DNA of 64,000 bases, taken from positions 22,359,001 through 22,423,000 of the forward strand of contig JAPTYO010000008.1 in assembly GCA_036873135.1 (NCBI GenBank), in the 5' to 3' direction. Under the pieces are notes generated by a model. It worked only from the letters and a program-made list of their open reading frames with translations, had not been told where the DNA came from and did not search any database. Position 1 is the first letter of the stretch. Every line of letters starts with the position of its first letter. Shown in pieces: positions 57,901 to 64,000 of the stretch. The DNA comes from Clarkia xantiana subsp. parviflora. Taxonomy: Eukaryota; Streptophyta; Magnoliopsida; Myrtales; Onagraceae. The position numbers and the translations under genes are program-made.

Positions 57901-58236
57901 GCATTTGAACAAGAGGCGGAACAGTTGGATGAAGTTCCAGAAAAAGGAAGAGAAACAGACACATTGGGAGGAGGTGTCAATTTCACATTCACACCCCTCA
58001 CACTCAGCATAGAAGAAATTTTCCACAAGCACCTCAAGCAAGAGCTACCAACATGCAGGGAGGAAGGCAAGGCCTTCCTAGGAAGAGATGCACAGGGTTG
58101 GTGTGAATACCATGGGACCTGGGGGCATCAAACCAATGACTGCATGGTGTTGAAGGTGGAAGTGGAAGAAATAATTTACAATGGAGGCTTCAAGGAGTAC
58201 GTGGCAACAGACACAATGGCCACCCCATATCCTTAG
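54946..58236 (+). CDS. Gag-protease-Gag' fusion polyprotein of element II
   Basis: 1096 codons, uninterrupted, starting at the first good ATG 34 bp after the primer site. Residues 1-280 are Pro/Gln/Tyr-rich. The capsid (retrotransposon Gag) domain is about 290-455. Three WRPPQQE repeats lie near 485-508. A zinc-binding-like WCDNHEAYGHDTNEC is at 563, INMIHGG at 630, and an aspartic protease with DGGSS near 708 and GILGRTTINP near 783. From about 905 a second Gag C-terminal half begins (YIDDIKQMPQESISSYF, AVRAFIRNVH) with another WCEYHGTWGHQTNDC at 1052. In element I this position is RT. Gag packages RNA and protease cleaves the polyprotein. The fusion lacks enzymes for cDNA synthesis and integration. 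Confidence 0.9.
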   Translation: MTNSRVSRPQHPPGGNGRRREPIPPGRRPDPGKHPMHPEPQEIPQPPQQQNNQEGGPSRPAGAESSTASTPRARRTQRARGQQGVPSHNTAPPEGYYYEEQPQRYPYGMPEQRDDNRAYTAYARPAYTQGTYTEAHEEEQIPTEEHYPHPRAGQREEQRRYYQEPPPEGRQQFVPPRQQQNNRAYTPLGEERQARPPRRQDFYEAPQQAYQEYTYSPYQQGQGNPVSPVYNYNGYQRDYTPAQVMITPEEIEAMITRKLSESKKPSLHCLSDKTNHPFTRELEMNRVPDSLHTVQIAKYNGKGDPLEHIQQHEASLFGRTTDERYKALLFPNTLSGVASHWFFSLPSESIHSWEQLKAKFLQRYLGERKLLKGTGSIDDVKQEYDETLASYYTRFNQNIADIQGDITEGEIIRAFIRNLGRFGSTLAEKMAKKPASTLEELAGRVKTHIDLERHRASKKAKIQAAKEDNQRPNKSKPPQAPQHARQQEWRPPQQEWRPPQQEWRPPQQRNQMGEPLKAREINVIKFIPLNATPATVLREMRNQKLWSPPARWRAPMVGNHKDRWCDNHEAYGHDTNECFSLKLSINNIVQRGELKQFVDHGGNSMQLGPPQKDKGKGKVDHNPPPNKRGVINMIHGGAASGGPTANAREVYASKLSSVPRWRKRPRGGEEVKIEFSEKDKSHIVFPHDDALVITLDIDNFDVKRILVDGGSSADLLSLRVLEEIGKTKADIKPVNFPLVGFSGATSYPLGMITLPVTMGQGWTQLKVNVNFLVVESLGAYNGILGRTTINPYEIVPSTVHQKLKYITENGVGEVLGDQRTARQCYVNSMRHGSHRTDTVAVVMAGANQDRRRRGGRQRQGRRRSGVTLRLSGQLFQTVPTRKHRSKAVKVTSIPWQPDTTIGNRTRNSILRGFRYIDDIKQMPQESISSYFQRFFDYGANMDITRREAVRAFIRNVHPSSFEAYGGLYEMVMTSTMRELKAKLDRAFEQEAEQLDEVPEKGRETDTLGGGVNFTFTPLTLSIEEIFHKHLKQELPTCREEGKAFLGRDAQGWCEYHGTWGHQTNDCMVLKVEVEEIIYNGGFKEYVATDTMATPYP

Positions 58237-58499
58237 TTTTCATATCTAGCAATTTGCATGTTTTAGCTTTACAAGCTTTTCAAAAAACAACTCTTGAGAA
58301 GGAGAACTCACGAAGTTACTCCAACTCTACAACTATCTTTGATTTCCTACAAAGGATGTCTTGGTGCACCAAGGCATCCCGAGTGTACCAAAACGTGAAT
58401 GCTCCTAAGAGAGTAGTAGTTATTCAAAAGTATTTACCAGTGACTGTGATGTTACAATCACCAAGTTATCCTTACACAGATATGACTTCAAGTCAATGA

Positions 58500-59065
58500 C
58501 AGGTTCGACGCCCCCAAGAGCGTATCTTGAGAGTAGTTTTTATACTACGACATTCGACGCCCCCAAGAGCGTATCTTGAGAGTAGTTTTCATACTACGAC
58601 ATTCGACGCCCCCAAGAGCGTATCTTGAGAGTAGTTTTCATACTACGACTTTCGACGCCCCCAAGAGCGTATCTTGAGAGTAGTTATTACACTACGACCT
58701 TCGACGCACCAAGAGCGTATCTTGAGAGTGGTTTCCAAAAACTACGAACTTCGACGCCCCCAAGAGCGTATCTTGAGAGTAGTGTTCATACTACGACCTT
58801 CGACGCCCCCAAGAGCGTATCTTGAGAGTAGTTATTACACTACGAATTCGACGCACCAAGAGCGTATCTTGAGAGTGGTTTCCAAAAACTACGATTTCGA
58901 CGCCCCCAGGAGCGTATCTTGAGGTAGATTTGCAACCTACCAGATTCGACGCCCCCAAGAGCGTATCTTGAGGTAGAAAAAACACTACCAGTTTGACGCC
59001 CCCAAGAGCGTATCTTGAGGTAGATTTCAAACTACCAGTTCGACGCCCACCAGGAGCGTATCTTT
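58500..59065 (+). repeat. 3' UTR minisatellite A of element II
   Basis: About eleven units of 48-60 bp, each with the core CCCCCAAGAGCGTATCTTG after TTCGACG, followed by GAGAGTAGT and a variable tail ending CTACGA. One isolated further unit sits at 59341-59375. The core is the reverse complement of the array in element III (1-620). Short ORFs in it are artefacts. The interval 58237-58499 before it has no feature. Confidence 0.92.
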
Positions 59066-59067
59066 GG

Positions 59068-59341
59068 TCTAACCTGAGCCCTCCGGGAGCCTATCCTGTG
59101 AAACGTTAAGTGCCGTCCGAGAGCCTGTCTCGTGAACAGTTTGACACCCGTCAAGAAGGTATCGGTGGACTAACCTGTGCCCTCCGGGAGCCTATCCTGT
59201 GAAACGTTAAGTGCCGTCCGAGAGCCTGTCTCGTGAACAGTTTGACACCCGTCAAGAAGGTATCAGTGGACTAACCTGTGCCCTCCGGGAGCCTATCCTG
59301 TGAAACGTTAAGTGCCGTCCGAGAGCCTGTCTCGTGAACAG
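59068..59341 (+). repeat. 3' UTR minisatellite B of element II
   Basis: Nearly three units with a 101-bp period (starts of AACCTGTGCCCTCCGGGAG at 59071, 59172 and 59273), including GTGCCGTCCGAGAGCCTGTC and GACACCCGTCAAGAAGGTAT. Units are almost identical. At 59420-59510 a third, 16-bp repeat (AAGGGTACCATGCTTAG) occurs about five times. 59511-59863 holds nothing recognised. Confidence 0.9.
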
Positions 59342-59863
59342 ATTTCGACGCCCACCAAGAGCGTATCTTTGGTCTAACAGTACAACGTATACCGTGTAAA
59401 GGGTATCAGAAGAGATCATCACACCATGCTTAGAAGGATACCATGTTTAAGAGGGTACCATGTTTAGAAGGGTACCATGCTTAGAAGGATACCATGCTCG
59501 GAAGGGTAACATGAGAAAGAAATTTCTAAGTAAAGTAATGTGAAGAACAAGTAATGTTTTTTCTTTATGAAATGGCAGGTAAGACATGAAGGAAAGCACG
59601 AAAGAAAGATAAGTAAAGGAGACACACCAAGTAAAGGGTCCATACCCAAAGAGCCATACACAAGGCATAAGGAGCCATCATGAGAAGAGATATATACAAA
59701 AGCATGAGAAGCACTAATGTAAAGGCAAACGAACCACGTAGTCAACAACATAATGCGGCAAAGGAAAGTAACAACAAACACCATCACAATCTCAAAGGAC
59801 ACTCAACCCATACAAGGGGAGAAGGAGTGTAATTATATACAAGGATAGCATGAGATAAACACA

Positions 59864-62259
59864 TCAGTCAGAACCTTCAGGGGAGTCACCCTCACCCCCT
59901 GAAGCTGAACCGCCAGCGGAAATGGATGAAGAGGAGGAGTCTGAGGTACCAATCTCCACAGGTGTAGCATCCACCTGGGCAGGGGCAGGCTCGTCTGCAA
60001 CGGCAGCCTGACCCATCAGAACAGTCGCGTAGCCAGTGGCATATGGCCCAAAGTCACCAAGGTCACCAAAGGGGAACTGAGGATCAATCCGGTATATGTG
60101 ATCAACCAGATACTCACCGAACTGGTTCATCTCCTGGGTGAGACGCGTGCTATAGTCGGCGGTGAAGGCAGAGGAGGCCTTGTATTCAGATACCGCGACA
60201 GCCCTCTCCTCCGCCCGACACTTAGTCTCCAACCTCCGCAGCTCCTCAGAATGGACAGACGCGGCAACCTCAGCTTCCCGGCGCAAACTGCCCACAGTGG
60301 TTTCAAGCAAGGACACCTGGTCCTGGAGCTCCTGCAGCCTCAAATCAGATATACGCGCCTTCTCGGCAGCAGTGGCGACCTCCGCCTTGAGAGAAACCTG
60401 GCTGTCCTCAAGGGTCTTCCTCTCGTCAGATAACTCGAGCACGAGCGAGGACATGTTCACCATGTCAGATATGCCCTAACAATTCAAACAAGGGATGAAT
60501 AACCGAAAGATAGACATTATGAAAGAAATAAGAGGAAAGCAAAGAACAACTTACAGGTGCATAACGAGAAAGTACCCCTTGAACAAAGCGCCGAGTCTCC
60601 CCAGGAGACTTGGGCGGAGCAACACGATCCCCAGGGGGAACGGCACCGCGGAGTACGCGGACACCAACCTCAGGAGTCCGCAAAGAGGAAGTGCTATCAA
60701 GGTGGAACTCCTTCAGACCAGCGAAGGGAGTCCACTCAGACCCAATAACATCTTCATCAGTGAGCCGTGCGAAATCCTTCCGACTTAAAGTCGGAGGCCC
60801 ACCTACACAAGCAAAACAAGTCAAAGGAGAGTATAAACATACAAGGATAAGCAGAAGGTAGAGATCATACCTGAGGACCGTGCCCTCGGCTGGGGGGCAG
60901 GGGAACCACCACCAGCAGGTCGCTTCCCTTTGTCAGCCAGGGAAGGCACCTCTTCGACCACCATCTCCTTATCACGAGATAGGGTCGGAGGACGAGCAGT
61001 AGGCGAAGCAGGATCCACAGCCTTCTTCCTCTTAGCAGCCGAGGCCCCGGCCTCAGAATCAGATCGCCGCGGCTTGGACTTGGAAGGTCCAGAATCTCTG
61101 CCAACGGAGACGACCCTCTCAGTCACCAAGGGGGAGCGCGCTAGCAAGGTAAGAAAAACAAGATAAGGAAAACATAAGTTACATCATAAAGAAGCAAATA
61201 GGAGAAAGCATACCAGAGGCCCCAGCCTTCTTCCCAGGCAGAGGGGATTTCTTCAAAGCAGAACTAGAAGGAGCCTTCCTCTTGCTCAGATCAACAGGGG
61301 CTCCCTGCATGTTATAGGTTTTTCCATGAAACCAACCTACAAAGGAAGAGCAGAAGGTAAATAAAGATGGAAAGACCAAGTGACATACCGAACCCCCGGA
61401 GTCAGGAGTCAGACTGATCCCGGCCTCGTAAAGATCCGTCTCAGTTATTAAAGACACGGGGCAGTAAGACCGGGTCCTGTTGCTCTCGTGAATGATCTTC
61501 ATAGTCTTCAAATCATCCGAAGAGAACTCTCCAAAAGCAGGCCAACCATCGGACCGATCCTCATTCAGGACCGACCAAGTGACGTATCGGTCCGTAATGA
61601 AGAAGTAGTGCTTAGCCCAGTGACTGGCCGAATTGTCAATCTGGGTCACAAAACGGAGAGAGGTATCCCACTCGACCCCACTCAACCCGAAATCAGAGAA
61701 TCGGGGATCTTTGAAGGTCGGATGGCGAGTTACGAAACTCGCAAACCCCACCCTCGTCCGGTACTGGAACCGATAGAAACATCGGAATAGAACGAGAGAG
61801 TACTTCCAGGAGTACCAATGGCACAATACCCGGAAGCCCACCCAGAGGCGGAGGGCACTGGGGGCAAGGTTCACAGGAGAAATCCTGAAGAACCTGCTCA
61901 ACTCTATAAGCTCGTCACAGTAAGGTAGCCTCAGCCCGAATCGGATCTGAGAAGGGTACACGGCGACCTTCCCTATAGGAGGCTCCGTCGCCGTCCCGCG
62001 AGTATTCCCCAAGGAGGGGAGAAAAGGATACAGAGGCTCATCTAGGGGACTGATATCTCCTAGGGTGACATGTTCGTTGTAATCGGACCTAGTGATATGG
62101 TTCTCTGACAGAATAGCAAGACCTAAGGCAAAGATAGCAAGAAACCCCAAAGCACGAATCAAATTTTGACTAACACCCCAATGAAGGTCACGATACTAAG
62201 CTAGCAATAGGAAAGGAAATAACGCGGCCGAAAAGGAAGAGAAAAAGGAACTCACTCAT
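59864..62259 (-). CDS. Antisense spliced gene of element II (putative gypsy-type transposase-like protein)
   Basis: Predicted exons on the minus strand: 62259-62256 (ATGA), 62122-61214, 61140-60871, 60802-60555, 60475-59864. Introns of 133, 73, 68 and 79 bp have GT-AG ends, and the exons join to 2043 nt (681 codons with stop) in one frame. A possible further 57-bp intron (61393-61337) would keep the frame. Exon 2 carries the domain usually labelled putative gypsy-type transposon protein (LRLPYCDELIELSRFF, KHYFFITD). Exons 2 and 3 have basic tracts resembling nuclear signals. The last exon is a coiled coil followed by a Ser/Gly/acidic tail. It matches the element I gene at 12794-17418. The open frame implies selection or very recent origin. 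Molecular function unknown. Confidence 0.8.
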
Positions 62260-63307
62260 CCTTCGGAGAATACGGCGTCTCTGAAGAGTCTGCGTACGTG
62301 GACACCACCAGGAGTATAGTACCTGCCACGACACGACGAACATCAAGATAAGAGAAATTTCCGAGGAATCGGAAATACCCCGACACTCAACCAACGACAA
62401 CAACCGAGTCAAATAGTTTTATCCGAGCCTAAGGTCGGGTTTTGGAAAAAATTACCATTATACCCTCCAACAAAGATTAACACACCAACGGCGGCACGAC
62501 ATCAAATTCAAGACCGGGATAACCCAATCGGACAAGAAACCATATCCGGACGACCGGCAAACATTTTTCCCCAAAATCCACAACTACCAACGGCTATCTA
62601 CGGCAATCCCACATTTAATTGAATTTCGGCAATCAAGCATCGGCAATCAAGCATCGGCAATCAAATATCAACGATTCAAAAATCAACTTTTTACGCGGTA
62701 ATGGAAAGGAAAAGAGCGGACCTTCGGAAAACCCGACCCGATGTGATAAACGGGTCCGGAATTCAAATTTGAACGTTGCCGGAAATCAGATCCTCGCCGG
62801 AGTTCTAATCCCGCCGTCGCCGGAGAGCTCTGCACGTCACGCCGGAACCGTCCCCCTTTGCCGTCGGCCGCCTCCGATGAACCAGCAGCTGTCTCCGCCG
62901 GCAGCGACCTCACCTTCGCCTGGCCGTCCCTCCGCGCCGCCGTTGATTGGGTGGCCGTCCCAGCCAGCTGCCGCCTCCACACCGCCGCCTCGAACCGTCG
63001 ACCCGCTAGCCGGCTCCGTCCGTGCTGGTGGTTCCCTCCCACCGGAGTTGCTGGTCGGATTTCTGCCTCTTGGTGGAAATTCCGGCCGGCCCTAGCCTTG
63101 GGGGTGCTCTCCAACCTTTCTTGCTCTCCAAGGGTAAGTGAAGAAGGAAGATGGTGGCTATGGGGACTCTTGGAGACAGGGGGCAGAGTCAGAGGCACGC
63201 ATCCATGGGTAAGCAGGCATTCAGACAAAGAAGGTAAAATCCCGGTTTCAAATTGCGCGTGTCATACCATCCTAAAATAGAGTCAATCAAGGGTTAGGCC
63301 ATTGGTT
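62260..63307 (-). promoter_or_regulatory. Region upstream of the antisense gene, element II
   Basis: Between the antisense start and the polypurine tract. 62500-62700 is AT-richer, with three copies of GGCAATCAAGCATC at 62628-62662. 62740-63130 is GC-rich with many CCGCCG/GCCGGA motifs and overlapping frames on both strands (up to 181 codons) that look like composition artefacts. A promoter for the antisense gene is expected here, but I see no clear TATA box. Confidence 0.35.
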
Positions 63308-63321
63308 GACTCGGGGGCATG
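63308..63321 (+). other. Polypurine tract of element II
   Basis: GACTCGGGGGCATG directly before the 3' LTR. The preceding AAAATAGAGTCAATCAAGGG is conserved in elements IV and V. Confidence 0.85.
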
Positions 63322-64000
63322 TGATGGATATACGCCCAATTTGAACCCGTTGACTTCCGAACCGTTGTATTTTTATCGTCCCATTTATGATTGCGAATCG
63401 AAACTTCAACCCGGACACTTCGCGAGAACATCGACGGCTCGGACGGGGCCGAAGCGCCCGTCCGACAGAGGCGAACTCACCTAGGTGAGGTTGGGTGGCC
63501 ACACCCGACCTCCCCTAGGGGAGATCGGGTTGGCCAACCCGATCTCTCCTAGGAGAGATCGGGTCAGCCAACCCGATCTCTCCTAGGAGAGATCGGGTTG
63601 GCCAACCCGATCTCCCCTAGGGGAGATCGGGTCGGCCAACCCGATCCCTCCTAGGAGGGATGGGGTTGGCCAACCCCACCCTCCCTAGGAGGGGTTGGGT
63701 GTCCTCACCCAACCCCTACCCTTGGGGGTCGGATTTCTCCCCCCCCCCAAGGGTCCCGGCACCCCTTTCAGACGCCCATGCTCGGTCCACTCCGCCTGCC
63801 TCATCCGAATCCTAAAGTCTTAATTATACGCTTAAAGGTTAATTAATTGTGTTTAAAGGCTAACGATGTCATTAAGCCACCTTAATGACACCGTTGCCTA
63901 TAAATACCCCACCTTCACAACTCATTTGATCATCTTGGCCATTTGGACATTTTAGCTCTGACATCTCTCTAGCTTTATCTCTCTAGAAATATAGTTCTGA
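63322..64000 (+). repeat. 3' LTR of element II (cut by window end)
   Basis: 679 visible bp matching 54092-54664 of the 5' LTR. Differences seen are three additional palindromic units (63479-63715) and one extra C near 63740. TATAAATA at 63899-63906. About 230 bp should remain beyond the window. Confidence 0.93.

Larger units (their letters stand above)
54092..64000 (+). mobile_element. Gypsy element II (Tat type), non-autonomous, recently inserted
   Basis: 5' LTR 54092-54894, primer site, an intact 1096-codon Gag-protease-Gag ORF, two 3' UTR tandem arrays, an intact spliced antisense gene, polypurine tract, and a 3' LTR from 63322 that runs past the window end. RT, RNase H and integrase are absent. 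The visible LTR parts look identical apart from three extra palindromic units and one extra C in the 3' copy. Open reading frames and LTR identity indicate recent transposition with pol supplied in trans. Confidence 0.92.

Noticed and set aside
62619..63280. Overlapping ORFs of 140-181 codons on both strands near 63 kb
   Set aside because: GC-rich, Pro/Ser/Arg composition on both strands, lying between the antisense gene and the polypurine tract; no recognisable domain.

Overview
This window is gene-poor repetitive DNA from a flowering plant, probably a eudicot. Almost everything that can be recognised is a transposable element: Ty3/gypsy retrotransposons of the Tat type (two RNase H domains, long 3' UTR tandem repeats, an extra antisense gene), Ty1/copia elements primed by initiator Met-tRNA, LINE remnants, non-autonomous hAT elements with 8-bp target duplications, and a long-TIR Mutator-like element with a 9-bp duplication. 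No host gene, rRNA, tRNA or CRISPR array can be supported. I use element numbers I to V for the gypsy copies.

Layout. 1-4491: element III, minus strand, decayed and internally deleted, cut by the window start, lying in an old hAT MITE. 5462-18730: element I, plus strand, complete, with 757/740-bp LTRs and the target duplication AAGAT; it has one gag-pol frame broken by one frameshift and five stops, and an antisense spliced gene with a triplicated exon. 18754-24070: copia element on the minus strand. 25482-27162: Mutator-like inverted repeat. 27677-29998: small LTR element whose ORF looks like an RNA-recognition motif (RRM) protein, itself interrupted by a hAT MITE. 30789-33120: LINE stub and two hAT elements, one of them inside an AT-rich foldback repeat. 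33900-45100: old copia pol remnant split by element IV (34612-44864, minus strand, target duplication TCTCA), which has LTRs, a gag start and many tandem repeats but no visible pol. 45535-50470: LINE and copia remnants. 52722-54091: foldback repeat and the truncated end of element V. 54092-64000: element II, plus strand, running off the window.

Element II is the most striking object. Its LTRs look identical over the visible part except for palindrome copy number and one C, so it moved recently. It carries a 1096-codon ORF of Gag, protease and a second partial Gag, with no reverse transcriptase or integrase. On the opposite strand it has a five-exon gene whose exons join into 681 codons in frame. 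It looks like a non-autonomous element that supplies its own Gag and antisense-gene product and borrows pol from a relative. Element I has the same antisense gene in damaged form, so the two copies together show conserved exon order and similar splice positions.

All boundaries were read by eye from LTR ends, primer sites, target duplications and reading frames. Family names rest on motif recognition, not on database searches.
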